From: Pseudomonas frederiksbergensis
GTDB taxonomy: Bacteria > Pseudomonadota > Gammaproteobacteria > Pseudomonadales > Pseudomonadaceae
DNA length: 64,000 bases
Assembly: GCF_003732275.1 (NCBI RefSeq)
Contig: NZ_MOBM01000009.1
Coordinates: 1-64,000, forward strand
Direction of reading: 5' to 3'
How positions within the stretch are numbered: position 1 is the first letter of the stretch; every line of letters starts with the position of its first letter. The notes below the pieces were generated by a model, which was given only the letters and a program-made list of their open reading frames with translations, was not told the DNA's origin and ran no database searches. Both the position numbers and the translations under genes were made by a program. Below are positions 8,347-19,800 of this stretch, in pieces.

Positions 8347-10936
8347 TCTGGAAAGTTCCGCGGAACGTTGCGTCGCCCGTGGCGGCAGCAAGATCCTCGT
8401 CGAAGACTTGCTGCTGGGCCTGCTGGAACGTCCACAAGGCCTGCTCGCACGCGCGCTGCAAGATGCTGAAGTGGACGCCGGAGAACTGAGCGCCGCCCTG
8501 CAATCGCGGGTCGAGCACAGCGCCTCGCGCAACCCGGTGTTCGCCCCGGAACTGGTGCAGTGGCTGCAAGACGCCTTGCTGGTGGCCAACCTCGAACTGG
8601 GCCAGAGTCAGGTCGAGCAAGCCGCGTTGATCCTCGCACTGCTGCGCAACCCGATGCGTTACGCCGGCAGTCGTTATCAGTCGTTGCTGGCCAAGCTGAA
8701 CATCGAGCGCCTGAAAGAATTCGCCCTGTCGCAGAAAGAACAACCGGCTACCGGCAAACCTGCCATGCCCGGCGAATCGCTGCTGCAGCGCTTCACTCAC
8801 AACCTGACCCAACAGGCCCGCGACGGCAAACTCGATCCGGTGCTGTGCCGTGATGGCGCGATCCGGCAGATGGTCGACATCCTCGCCCGTCGCCGCAAGA
8901 ACAACCCGATCGTGGTTGGTGAAGCCGGCGTCGGCAAAACCGCCATCGTCGAAGGCCTGGCCTCGCGCATCGCGGCCGGTGAAGTGCCGCAAGTATTGAA
9001 AGGTGTCGAGTTGCTGTCCCTGGACATGGGCCTGTTGCAGGCCGGCGCCAGTGTCAAAGGTGAATTCGAACGTCGCCTTAAAGGCGTGATCGACGAAGTC
9101 AAAGCTTCGCCGAAACCAATCATCCTGTTCATCGATGAAGCTCACACGTTGATCGGCGCGGGCGGCAATGCGGGTGGTTCCGACGCGGCGAACTTGCTGA
9201 AACCGGCCCTGGCCCGTGGCGAGTTGCGCACCATCGCCGCCACCACCTGGGCGGAGTACAAAAAATACTTCGAGAAAGACCCGGCCCTGGCCCGTCGTTT
9301 CCAGCCGGTGCAACTGCACGAACCGACCGTCAGCGAAGCGGTGACCATCCTGCGCGGTCTGGCTCAGGTTTACGAAAAGAGCCACGGCATCTACCTGCGT
9401 GATGATGCGGTGGTTGCAGCGGCCGAGTTGTCCGCCCGTTACCTGGCGGGTTGTCAGCTGCCGGACAAAGCCGTCGACGTACTCGACACCGCGTGCGCTC
9501 GAGTACGCATCAGCCTCGCCGCCGCCCCGGAAAGTCTGGAACGCCTGCGTGGCGAGCTGGCCGAAGGTGGCCGTCAACGTCAGGCCCTGCGTCGTGACGC
9601 CGAGGCGGGTCTGCTGATTGACCAGGAGGCGCTGGATGCTCTGGAAGATCGCCTGGCCGACGCCGAAGAAGAAATGGTCGCTCTGGAAACCCTCTGGACC
9701 GAGCAGAAAGCACTGGCTGAGCGCCTGCTGGACCTGCGTCAGCAACTGGCCAAGGCCCGTGAAGCCGCTGCCGTCGAACCGACCATCACGGTTGAAGAAG
9801 ACGCCGAAGGCACCGTGATTGAAACCCTGGCAATAGACGAAGCGCAAAGCGTCGGGTCGCTGGAAGCCGCTCTCAACGAAACCCACCGTACCCTGACCGA
9901 GTTGCAAGTCAAAGAACGTCTGGTGAGCTTCGAAGTCTGCCCGCGTCTGGTGGCCGAAGTGATCAGCGCCTGGACCGGCGTGCCATTGGCGCAACTGGCC
10001 CGCGAACACAACGCCAAGGTCGCGAGCTTCGCCAACGATTTGCGCACCCGTATTCGTGGTCAGGAACAAGCGGTTCATGCCCTCGACCGCTCAATGCGCG
10101 CCACCGCGGCCGGTCTGAACAAACCGGATGCACCGGTCGGCGTGTTCCTGCTGGTCGGCCCAAGCGGTGTTGGTAAAACCGAAACCGCGCTGGCCCTTGC
10201 CGATTTGCTGTACGGCGGTGATCGCTTCATCACCACTATCAACATGTCCGAGCTCCAGGAGAAGCACACCGTCTCGCGTCTGATCGGTGCGCCTCCGGGC
10301 TACGTCGGTTACGGCGAGGGCGGCATGCTCACCGAAGCGGTACGTCAGAAACCGTACTCGGTGGTGCTGCTCGATGAAGTCGAAAAAGCCGACCCGGACG
10401 TGCTCAACCTGTTCTACCAAATCTTCGACAAAGGCGTGGCCAACGACGGGGAAGGGCGCGAGATTGACTTCCGCAATACGCTGATCCTGATGACCTCGAA
10501 CCTTGGCAGCGACCGCATCAGCGAACTCTGCGAAAACGGCGCGCGGCCGACTGCCGAAGTGCTCGAAGAAACCATTCGCCCGGTGCTCAGCAAGCACTTT
10601 AAACCGGCGTTGCTGGCGCGCATGCGTGTGGTGCCTTATTACCCGGTCGGTGGCCCGGTGCTGCGCGAGCTGATCGAAATCAAACTCGGTCGTTTGGGCG
10701 AGCGCCTGAACTGTCGTCAGCTCGATTTCACCTACTCCCAGGACCTCGTCGATCACCTGGCCGAACGCTGCACCCAAAGCGACAGCGGCGCGCGCCTGAT
10801 CGACCACTTGCTCGACCTGCACGTGCTGCCGTTGGTGGCTGACCGTTTGCTCGATGCAATGGCCACCGGCGAAAGCCTCAAGCGTGTGCATGCGACGCTC
10901 GACGGCAACGCCAGCGTGATGTGCGAGTTCGCCTGA
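8288..10936 (+). CDS. tssH: T6SS sheath-recycling AAA+ ATPase ClpV (TssH)
   Basis: ClpV is a Clp/Hsp100 unfoldase that disassembles the contracted TssB/TssC sheath. The 882-residue product has an N-terminal Clp-N type domain (residues 1 to about 150, binds sheath), then two AAA+ modules. The first has Walker A GEAGVGKT at 211-218 and Walker B with DEAH at 283-286. A middle coiled-coil region spans about 400-530 (Glu/Arg/Leu-rich). The second has Walker A GPSGVGKT at 624-631 and Walker B VVLLDEVEKAD. It starts at ATG 8288 inside the 3' end of tssG. With tssC frameshifted, its substrate cannot form unless another TssBC pair exists elsewhere in the genome. Confidence 0.95.
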   Translation: MINVDLQQLIQALDAETRRDLESSAERCVARGGSKILVEDLLLGLLERPQGLLARALQDAEVDAGELSAALQSRVEHSASRNPVFAPELVQWLQDALLVANLELGQSQVEQAALILALLRNPMRYAGSRYQSLLAKLNIERLKEFALSQKEQPATGKPAMPGESLLQRFTHNLTQQARDGKLDPVLCRDGAIRQMVDILARRRKNNPIVVGEAGVGKTAIVEGLASRIAAGEVPQVLKGVELLSLDMGLLQAGASVKGEFERRLKGVIDEVKASPKPIILFIDEAHTLIGAGGNAGGSDAANLLKPALARGELRTIAATTWAEYKKYFEKDPALARRFQPVQLHEPTVSEAVTILRGLAQVYEKSHGIYLRDDAVVAAAELSARYLAGCQLPDKAVDVLDTACARVRISLAAAPESLERLRGELAEGGRQRQALRRDAEAGLLIDQEALDALEDRLADAEEEMVALETLWTEQKALAERLLDLRQQLAKAREAAAVEPTITVEEDAEGTVIETLAIDEAQSVGSLEAALNETHRTLTELQVKERLVSFEVCPRLVAEVISAWTGVPLAQLAREHNAKVASFANDLRTRIRGQEQAVHALDRSMRATAAGLNKPDAPVGVFLLVGPSGVGKTETALALADLLYGGDRFITTINMSELQEKHTVSRLIGAPPGYVGYGEGGMLTEAVRQKPYSVVLLDEVEKADPDVLNLFYQIFDKGVANDGEGREIDFRNTLILMTSNLGSDRISELCENGARPTAEVLEETIRPVLSKHFKPALLARMRVVPYYPVGGPVLRELIEIKLGRLGERLNCRQLDFTYSQDLVDHLAERCTQSDSGARLIDHLLDLHVLPLVADRLLDAMATGESLKRVHATLDGNASVMCEFA

Positions 10937-10946
10937 GGTGGGTGTG

Positions 10947-12464
<1,518 letters not shown>

Positions 12465-12769
12465 CCATAACTTTTGCCACCCAAACACTGTGGTTGGAAT
12501 GCTCTCTGTGGCCAGCGCATTCCCTGTGGCGAGGGAGCTTGCTCCCGCTGGGCTGCGAAGCAGCCCCAAACCCATGCTCCGCTGTGCATCAGTGAAACCG
12601 CGTCTGCTGTTTTGTGACTGCTGCGCAGCCGAGCGGGACAAGCTCCCTCGCCACAAAGGCAGAGCTCAAGGCCGCTGGCTAGAGCGCTCGAACCTACCTC
12701 ATCCGCTTCTGACAGCGCCACCCAAACGGGTCGGCGCTTTGCGCTTTGTCTACCCCTGGAGACCCTCTG
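12465..12769. other. intergenic gap inside the T6SS operon, occupied by a REP-type inverted repeat
   Basis: This 305-base gap separates sfa from the orfX lipoprotein gene in an otherwise tightly packed operon. Most of it (12534-12656) is an inverted pair of REP-like units, described separately. I see no gene. The GGAGA at 12758-12762 serves orfX. Confidence 0.7.
12534..12656. repeat. REP-like inverted repeat (family with GGGAGCTTGCTCCC arm)
   Basis: The left arm starts CTGTGGCGAGGGAGCTTGCT and contains GGGCTGCGAAGCAGCCC. The right arm is its near reverse complement, with CTGCTGCGCAGCC and AGCTCCCTCGCCAC. Related pairs occur at 47011-47123 and 55811-55943. Such dispersed elements are abundant in P. 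fluorescens genomes. Here the repeat splits the T6SS operon and could act as a transcript stabiliser or attenuator. Confidence 0.8.
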
Positions 12770-12910
12770 ATGTCTGTTCGTCACTGGCAAGCCGCCCTGC
12801 TGACCCTCGTCGTTCTATGCGGCCTCGGCGGCTGTAGCGGCAATTACAAATACAACGACAACACCTATCGCCCATTGGGTGATCCGCAGGCGGTCAATCG
12901 CGGCAAGTGA
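12770..12910 (+). CDS. 46-residue T6SS-locus lipoprotein (OrfX type)
   Basis: This short gene encodes a signal peptide with a lipobox ending in Gly-Gly-Cys (Cys22, followed by SGNYKYND), and then only 24 mature residues rich in Asn, Tyr and Asp ending VNRGK. GGAGA lies 7 bases before ATG 12770. It sits exactly where the H2-type locus of P. aeruginosa has the small gene orfX (PA1664), between the sigma-54 activator and fha, 17 bases before fha. The role is unknown. A mature peptide this short on a lipid anchor is more likely an accessory or regulatory factor than a structural one. It is easily missed by gene callers. Confidence 0.8.
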   Translation: MSVRHWQAALLTLVVLCGLGGCSGNYKYNDNTYRPLGDPQAVNRGK

Positions 12911-12927
12911 CCGCAAGGAGTATCACC

Positions 12928-14124
12928 ATGGAACTGGTATTCGAAATGCTGAACACCAAGCAGTTCGTGCCCACGGATTTGTGCCAGAAGACCTTCAAGC
13001 AGGCCGGTGGCGTAATTGGCCGGGGCGAGGATTGCGACTGGATCATCCCCGACCGCAAGCGTCACCTGTCCAACCACCACGCGTTGATCAGCTATCGAGA
13101 AGGCACGTTTTTCCTGACCGATACCAGCAGCAACGGTATTCAGGACAGCGAAAGCGGCGCGCGCCTGCGCAAGGGCGATCCAATGCGCATCGAGCACGGC
13201 AGCGTGTACGTGCTGGGTGACTTCGAGATCCTTGCGCGACTGGTGCGTGACCCGGCGACATTCGACGTTGAAGTCGGCCGTCCGCAAGCGGCGGGCAGTA
13301 TCATTCCGGACGATGCGTTCCTCGACCTCGACCCGCTCAATGCCCTCGACCAGCAAGAGCGCGTGTACTCGGAAATCGACGAACTGATTCCCCCTAGCAC
13401 CACTATCGAAGACACCCGTCAGCGTGCCGACTACACGCGCATCGACATGGAAAGCCTGATGGTGCCGGAGCTGATCGCCGCGCCGGCAGAACCTGCGCCA
13501 GCCCCGCCGACAAAAGCGGTCGAGCGTCAGAGCGAAGGTTTCTGGGAGCACTTCGGTGCCGCGTTGGGCGTGGATCTCAAAGGCCTCGACCACGACGCCC
13601 GCGAAGCCCTGGCATTGAACGCCGCGCGTCTGCTCAAGCAGAGCATCGGTGGTTTGCAGCAGAGCCTGCGCACCCGCAGTGAACTGAAAAACGAACTGCG
13701 CCTGGCTCAAACCACCGTGCAAGGCACTAACAAGAACCCGCTGAAATTCGCCGTCGATGCCGGTGAAGCGCTGGACATTTTGTTGCAGCCGAACAAGCCG
13801 GGTCAGTTGCCGGCCGAGCAAGCAGTCCCCCGTGCGTTCCGCGATTTGCAGGCGCATCAGGTGGCGTTGCTGACCGCCAGCCGCGCCGCTGTTCGCGGCA
13901 CTCTGGAACACTTCTCGCCGCAACAGCTGACCTTGCGTTTCGAGCGCGACAACAAGCCGTTGCTCGCGACCTCAGGCAGTCGCTGGAGAGCTTACGGGCG
14001 TTATCACCAGGCCCTGCGTCAGGACGATGACTGGAGCGAGCGCCTGCTGGCCCGCGACTTCGCTCAGGCCTACGAAGAACAGATCCGGCTGATTTCCACC
14101 CTTCACACGGACCACCAAGGATGA
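12928..14124 (+). CDS. fha: T6SS FHA-domain scaffold/regulator Fha (TagH)
   Basis: Fha proteins bind phosphothreonine and connect the Stk1/Stp1 kinase-phosphatase pair to T6SS assembly. The 398-residue product has an N-terminal FHA domain (about residues 25-100) with the conserved GVIGRGEDCDWIIPD, SNHHALI and TDTSSNGI segments. A linker rich in Pro/Ala (about 185-205) follows, and then a C-terminal T6SS-type domain beginning at FWEHFGAALGVDL. I chose ATG 12928 (AAGGAG 8 bases upstream) over an in-frame start at 12907 because it gives the expected N-terminus MELVFEML. Its stop overlaps tssJ (ATGA at 14121-14124), so the two are translationally coupled. Confidence 0.93.
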   Translation: MELVFEMLNTKQFVPTDLCQKTFKQAGGVIGRGEDCDWIIPDRKRHLSNHHALISYREGTFFLTDTSSNGIQDSESGARLRKGDPMRIEHGSVYVLGDFEILARLVRDPATFDVEVGRPQAAGSIIPDDAFLDLDPLNALDQQERVYSEIDELIPPSTTIEDTRQRADYTRIDMESLMVPELIAAPAEPAPAPPTKAVERQSEGFWEHFGAALGVDLKGLDHDAREALALNAARLLKQSIGGLQQSLRTRSELKNELRLAQTTVQGTNKNPLKFAVDAGEALDILLQPNKPGQLPAEQAVPRAFRDLQAHQVALLTASRAAVRGTLEHFSPQQLTLRFERDNKPLLATSGSRWRAYGRYHQALRQDDDWSERLLARDFAQAYEEQIRLISTLHTDHQG

Positions 14125-14630
14125 TGCGCATGTCTCGCTGCTCGACCGCTTTTTTCAAGACGCTGACTGCGCTCACTGCCCTCGTGCTGCTGGCCGGTTG
14201 CTCGTCGCTGTCGCCGTATTCCACCGTGACCAAACTCAACCTGAAGCTGACCGCCAGCGATCAGTTGAACCCGGACCTCAATGGTCGTCCGTCGCCGATT
14301 GTCGTGCGTCTGTTGGAGCTCAAGCACCCGGTGACGTTCGAGAACGCTGATTTCTTCAGCCTCTACGAACGCGCCAAGGAATCCCTGGCCCCGGACCTGG
14401 TGGCCAGCGAAGAACTCGAACTGCGCCCGGGTGAAACCGCCGAACTCAAGCTCAGCGTGGAGGAGGGCAGCCGTTACGTCGGCGTGCTCGCGGCTTATCG
14501 TGACCTGCCGGAAACCAAATGGCGCTACACGGTGCAAATCACTCCGGTGGAAGTCACCGAGGCTGACCTGACCCTCGATCAGGCCGGCATCCGCAATACC
14601 CATGAAACGCTCGCCAAGGCGGATGACTGA
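14121..14630 (+). CDS. tssJ: T6SS outer-membrane lipoprotein TssJ
   Basis: TssJ anchors the TssL/TssM membrane complex to the outer membrane. The product has a signal peptide with lipobox LLAGC (Cys27 from this start), then SSLSPYSTVTKLNLKL and a transthyretin-like beta domain of about 140 residues, including RPSPIVVRLLELKHPVTFEN and FFSLYERA, both typical of the family. Three in-frame ATGs are close together (14121, 14124, 14130). 14121 overlaps the fha stop, but the AAGG at 14117-14120 is better spaced for 14130. It is followed two bases later by tssK. Confidence 0.93.
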   Translation: MMRMSRCSTAFFKTLTALTALVLLAGCSSLSPYSTVTKLNLKLTASDQLNPDLNGRPSPIVVRLLELKHPVTFENADFFSLYERAKESLAPDLVASEELELRPGETAELKLSVEEGSRYVGVLAAYRDLPETKWRYTVQITPVEVTEADLTLDQAGIRNTHETLAKADD

Positions 14631-14632
14631 TC

Positions 14633-15964
14633 ATGAATGCCCATAAAGTCATTTGGCAGGAAGGCATGCTGCTGCGTCCGCAGCACTTCCAGCACAACGA
14701 TCGTTACTACGACCACCAGATGAAGACCCGTACCCAGTTGCTGGGCAGCTACATCTGGGGCTTCCTCAACCTGGAAATCGACTTGCAGTTCCTCAACATG
14801 GGCAAACTGGTGATCAGCCAGGCCTCGGGGATTCTGCCGGACGGCAGCCTGTTCGAACTCGGCGGCGACACCGAGCCGTTGGCCATGGACGTGCCGCCGA
14901 ACACTGGCAACACGCCAATCTATCTGGCGCTGCCATTGGTGACCGGTAACCACATCGAGTCTCGCCGCCCGGAGCAGTCCGACGTGCTGGCGCGCTACAC
15001 CGCGTACGACGCGGAAGTCGCCGACTCCAACGCCGGCGACGACTCCGCCAGCCAGGTCAGCTGCGGTCGTCCGGACTTCAAACTGTTGCTCGGCGAGCAG
15101 CAGAGCGACCAGGCCTACGTGAAGCTGAAAATCTGCGAAGTGCTCGACACCACGCCCGACGGCGTGATCAGCCTCGACCCGGACTTCGTGCCGACCTACA
15201 TTCAGGCGCACTCTTCCAGCTACTTGCTGTCGTGCCTCAAAGAAGTCATCAGCATGCTCGGCCACCGGGGCGACGCCATCGCCGACCGGATCCGCTCCAA
15301 CGGTAAGGTCGGTGGTGCGGAAATCGGCGACTTCATGATGCTGCAACTGATCAACCGCACCGAAATGCTGCTGCGCCATTACCTCGGCCTGGAACAGGTT
15401 CACCCCGAAGAGTTGTACCGCACGCTGCTGACCATGCTCGGCGATCTGGCGACGTTTTCCAGCGACAGCAAACGCCCGCGGCTGGACAGCCGTTACCAGC
15501 ACAGCGACCAGGGCGCGAGCTTCCGCAAACTGATGGAAGCGATTCGTCAGGTGCTGTCGATGGTGCTCGAACAGCACGCCATTGAACTGGTGCTGCAAGC
15601 GCGTCAGTACGGGATCATCGTGTCGCCGTTGCATGACCACAAACTGCTGGGCTCGGCGTCGTTCGTGCTCGCGGCCAGCGCCAACTGCGACTCCGAAGAA
15701 CTGCGCCATCGCTTGCCGGCGCACCTCAAGGTCGGCCCGGTGGAGCGCATCCGCCAACTGGTCAACCTGCATCTGCCCGGCATCAAGGTCAAACCGTTGC
15801 CGGTGGCCCCACGGCAGATCGCGTTCCACTCCAACAAAACCTATTTCATCCTCGAACTCAGTTCCGAAGACCTGGCGCAACTCGAGCGCTCCGGCGGCTT
15901 CGCGTTCCACGTGTCCGGCGAATTCGCCGAGCTTGAACTGAAATTCTGGGCCATCAGGAACTGA
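14633..15964 (+). CDS. tssK: T6SS baseplate-membrane connector TssK
   Basis: TssK is the trimeric adaptor joining the baseplate wedges to the TssL/TssM membrane complex. The 443-residue product has the family's start (KVIWQEGMLLRPQHFQ, then DRYYD) and length. Conserved blocks such as LPDGSLFEL, and a C-terminal region (FVLAASANCDSEELRHRLP, YFILE) that in the family binds TssL and TssM, are present. ATG 14633 lies two bases after the tssJ stop and tssL follows five bases after its end, so this is a tight jkl block. It shows no sign of damage. Confidence 0.95.
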   Translation: MNAHKVIWQEGMLLRPQHFQHNDRYYDHQMKTRTQLLGSYIWGFLNLEIDLQFLNMGKLVISQASGILPDGSLFELGGDTEPLAMDVPPNTGNTPIYLALPLVTGNHIESRRPEQSDVLARYTAYDAEVADSNAGDDSASQVSCGRPDFKLLLGEQQSDQAYVKLKICEVLDTTPDGVISLDPDFVPTYIQAHSSSYLLSCLKEVISMLGHRGDAIADRIRSNGKVGGAEIGDFMMLQLINRTEMLLRHYLGLEQVHPEELYRTLLTMLGDLATFSSDSKRPRLDSRYQHSDQGASFRKLMEAIRQVLSMVLEQHAIELVLQARQYGIIVSPLHDHKLLGSASFVLAASANCDSEELRHRLPAHLKVGPVERIRQLVNLHLPGIKVKPLPVAPRQIAFHSNKTYFILELSSEDLAQLERSGGFAFHVSGEFAELELKFWAIRN

Positions 15965-15969
15965 CCGAC

Positions 15970-16845
15970 ATGATCAAGGACATGGAACATAACCAGGACG
16001 ACAAAACCGTCCTGCTCGACCGCCAGGGCCACGGCCCGGCGTCGAGTCCGCTGACTGACTTCGCTGCACCGCCGCGTTTCGAACAGCTGGAAGAACGGAT
16101 GATCTACGCCGCGCGTTTGCGCCCGGCCGAAGCGTTCAATATCAGCCTCAATTCGCTGGTGGCCGCGGCGTCCGACTTGCTGTCGGAAGTGGTGCGGCTC
16201 AAGCACAGCGACACCCGCGAAGACATGTACGCACTCAACGAGCGACTGACCGCCGGGCTGAAGCTGTTTGAAGTGCGGGCGCTGCACAACGGCGCCGAAA
16301 GCAGCCAGGTGATGGCCGCCCGCTACGTGCTCTGCACCGTGGTCGACGAAGCCGTCGTCACCACACCGTGGGGCAACGAAAGCGAGTGGTCGCAGATGAG
16401 TCTGCTCAGCAGCTTCCACAACGAAACTTTTGGTGGCGAGAAGTTCTTCCAGCTGCTGGATCGCCTGTCGAAAAACCCGGTCAAGCACCTGTCGATGCTG
16501 GAGCTGATGTACCTGTGCCTGTCCCTCGGTTTCGAAGGCAAATACCGGGTACAAGCCCGCGGCATGCTCGAGCTTGAAGGCATCCGCGACGCCTTGTATC
16601 GGCAGATTCGTCAACTGCGCGGCGACGTGCCTCGTGAGCTGTCGCCGCATTGGGAAGGTTTGAACGATCAGCGCCGAAGTTTGGTGCGCATCGTGCCGGC
16701 GTGGATGGTGGTGCTGTTCACCGTGGTCTGCCTGGTGGTGATGTATTCGGGCTTCGCCTGGGTACTGGGCGAGCAACGCGAAACCGTTCTGCAACCTTAT
16801 CAGCAGCTTGATCCGGCCGCGGTTCAGCCGCAGTCGCAGCCGTAA
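15970..16845 (+). CDS. tssL: T6SS inner-membrane protein TssL (DotU/IcmH)
   Basis: TssL is the DotU-like inner-membrane partner of TssM with a cytoplasmic domain that docks the baseplate. The 291-residue product has the DotU core (AEAFNISLNSLVAAASDLLS, YVLCTVVDEAVVTTPWG, TFGGEKFFQLLDRL, LSLGFEGKYR) at about residues 55-205. One C-terminal transmembrane helix lies at about 240-262 (VPAWMVVLFTVVCLVVMYSG). After it there is only a short Gln/Pro tail, so it lacks the peptidoglycan-binding OmpA domain of some TssL proteins, as expected for the H2 type. tssM starts 13 bases downstream. Confidence 0.95.
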   Translation: MIKDMEHNQDDKTVLLDRQGHGPASSPLTDFAAPPRFEQLEERMIYAARLRPAEAFNISLNSLVAAASDLLSEVVRLKHSDTREDMYALNERLTAGLKLFEVRALHNGAESSQVMAARYVLCTVVDEAVVTTPWGNESEWSQMSLLSSFHNETFGGEKFFQLLDRLSKNPVKHLSMLELMYLCLSLGFEGKYRVQARGMLELEGIRDALYRQIRQLRGDVPRELSPHWEGLNDQRRSLVRIVPAWMVVLFTVVCLVVMYSGFAWVLGEQRETVLQPYQQLDPAAVQPQSQP

Positions 16846-16858
16846 ACAGGGACGTGTG

Positions 16859-19800
16859 ATGAAGAAGTTTTTCAAGAAAGTCGGCGCATTCCTGCGCCAG
16901 ACCTGGATCTGGACCCTGCTGCTGGTGCTGTTTGTCGCGCTGCTGGTGTGGTTCGTCGGGCCGCTGTTGGCGGTCAACGACTACAAGTTCTGGGAAGGTT
17001 CGACCTCCCGCCTGCTGACCATCAGTGTGCTGTTCCTGATCTGGGGCCTGACCATGGTCTTCGTCAGCTGGCGCGCCGGTGTGCGCAAGAAGGCCATCGA
17101 AGAAACCGAAGACGGCCAGGACCGTATCCGCCGCGAAGAGCTGATCGACGAAGAGCAGAAAGAGCTTCGCGTGCGCTTCAAGGATGCGTTGAAAACCCTG
17201 AAGACCTCGAGCCTGTATCGCGGTCGCAGCGAACGCTGGCGCAGTGATTTGCCTTGGTACTTGCTGATCGGCCCGCAGGGTAGCGGCAAGACCAGCCTGC
17301 TGGACTTCTCGGGCCTTGAGTTTCCGATCAACAGGATCGACCGCAAACTCACCCGCGACACTCTCGGCACTCGGCATTGCGACTGGTATTTCGCCGATCG
17401 CGGCGTGCTGATCGACACCGCCGGGCGTTACCTGACCCAGCCGGATGCCGAAGTCGATGGCAGCGCCTGGAGCACCTTGCTCGACCTGCTGCGCAAGCGC
17501 CGCCGCAACCGTCCGTTGAACGGCGTGCTGGTGACCATCCCGGTGGAAACACTGCTGGGCGGCAGCGAGCAAGACCTCGACACCCTGGCCCGCCAGGTGC
17601 GTGCGCGTCTGCAAGACGTCCATCAGAAACTGCATGTCGACGTGCCGATTTATCTGGTGCTGAGCAAGACCGATCGCCTGCTCGGTTTCGACGAATTCTT
17701 CGATCAGCTGACCCGCGAAGAAAGCGATCAGGTACTCGGCACCAGCTTCCGCAAAGAGCAGAGCGGTACTGACGTGGCCGTGCTGCGCGCCGAGTTCGAA
17801 GAGCTGCTGCGTTGCCTGAACAGCCAGGTGATCATGCGCATGCACCAGGAGCGCGACACCCAGCGCCGCGGTCGCATCCTCGACTTCCCGCACCAACTGG
17901 GGCAGATCGGCGAGCGCCTGTGCCTGTTCGTCGACATGGCGTTCACCGGCAACCGCTACCAGCGCGTCAGCCAGTTGCGCGGTTTCTACCTGACCAGCGC
18001 ACCGCACCTGACTCAAGAGATGGACCAGACCACCGCCGGCATCGGCGCGAACCTGGGCATGAACGCTGGCGTGCTGCCGACCCTGCGCAGTGGCCGTTCG
18101 CGGTTCATCCACCATTTGCTCAGCCGGGTGATTTTCCCCGAGGCCGATCTGGCCGGTCTGGACAAGCGCGAGCGCAGCCGTATCCATTGGGGCCAACGTG
18201 CCCTCTACGTTGGTGCGCTGGCGGCACTGGCGCTGTTCGGCATGCTGTGGGCTGGCGGTTTCTCGGCCAACTATGAGCGTCTGGAAAACCTGCGTTCCCT
18301 GGCACAGAAATGGAATCAGCAACGCTCGGCCCTGACTGCGCGTGATGACTCCATGGCGGTGCTCAAGACCCTCGACACCCGCTATGCGGCGACCCAGGTC
18401 TTCCCGAAAAAAGGTGACGTGTCGTACCACGAGCGCGGCGGCCTGTACCAAGGCGAAGACGCCAATCCGGTGGTCAAGAGCGCCTACGAGCGTGAACTTG
18501 AAGCGCAACTGCTGCCACGGGTTGCAACGCTGCTGGAAGGGGAAATCCGCGCCAACATGAAGGACCGCGAACGCCTGCTCAACAGCCTGCGTGCGTACCT
18601 GATGCTGAACATGAAAGATCGCCGCGATGCTACGTGGCTCAAGGATTGGGTCGCCACTGACTGGTCCCTGCGTTACGCCAGCAACACGGCGGTGCAGAAC
18701 GGCTTGAACAGCCACTTCGAGCGCTTGCTCAAGCAGCCGTTTATCTACCCGCTGAACGATCAATTGGTGACGCAGGCCCGTCAGGTGTTGCGCAGCGAGT
18801 CGCTGGCCAACGTGGTTTACCGGATGCTGCGCGAGCAGGCTCGCAATCTGCCGGAATACCGTTTCAGCCAACACTTGGGCCCACAGGGTGCGCTGTTTGT
18901 CGGCACCGATTACGTGATTCCGGGGTTCTACACCCAACAGGGTTACACGCAGTATTTCTCGATCCAGGGCACTGCGCTGGTTACCGATATCCTGCGTGAT
19001 AACTGGGTGCTGGGCGAAGGCTCGGGCATCAGCGGCATGGACTTGCGTCGCCTGATGGTCGAACTGGAGCAGTTGTACTTTCGCGACTACGCCAACTTCT
19101 GGAGCGAAGCGGTCGGCCAGGTGGCATTGCCACCGATCAACGATGCTGGTGAAGGCGCTGAGCAACTGGCTGGCTTGACCTCCGCCAACTCGCCGGTGCT
19201 GCAGCTGCTGGTGGAAGTGCGTGAGAACACCCGTTTCCAGGTCATCGCAGACAGTGCTGATGAAGCCGCCGAAGCGGCTGACAAACTGGGCGAGAAGGGC
19301 GGCAAGTTGGGCAAACTCGCTGCGGCCGCCGCGGACAAAGCGTCGGACATGGCGGCTCATAGGGCAAAGCAGCTGCCCGACACCGCAAAGAAATCCCTGC
19401 AACGTCGCTTCGAACCGCTGCACCGTTTGCTGGATGACAACAACGGCCCCGCCGCTGATCTGACCCCGGCCCTGCAAGCACTCAACGATCTGCAACTGCA
19501 ACTGTCGAGCCTGGCCCGTGCCAGCGCGCCGGAGCAGGCTGCGTTCGAAATGGCCAAGACCCGCATGAGCGGCCAGCGTGATGCGCTGAGCAACTTGCGC
19601 AACGCGTCGAACCGTCTGCCGCGTCCTGTCAGCGTGTGGTTCAACGTGCTGGCCGAAGACACCTGGCGTCTGGTACTCAACGATTCCTACCAGTATCTGA
19701 ACCAGCGTTATCAGAGCGAGCTGTACAGCTTCTACGGCAAGGCGATCAACAAGCGTTACCCGTTCAGCGCCCACAGCACCAGCGACGTTGCGATCAGCGA

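Noticed and set aside
8108..10078. A 656-codon frame antisense to clpV.
   Set aside because: It is a shadow of clpV with repetitive His/Gln/Arg composition and no family similarity.
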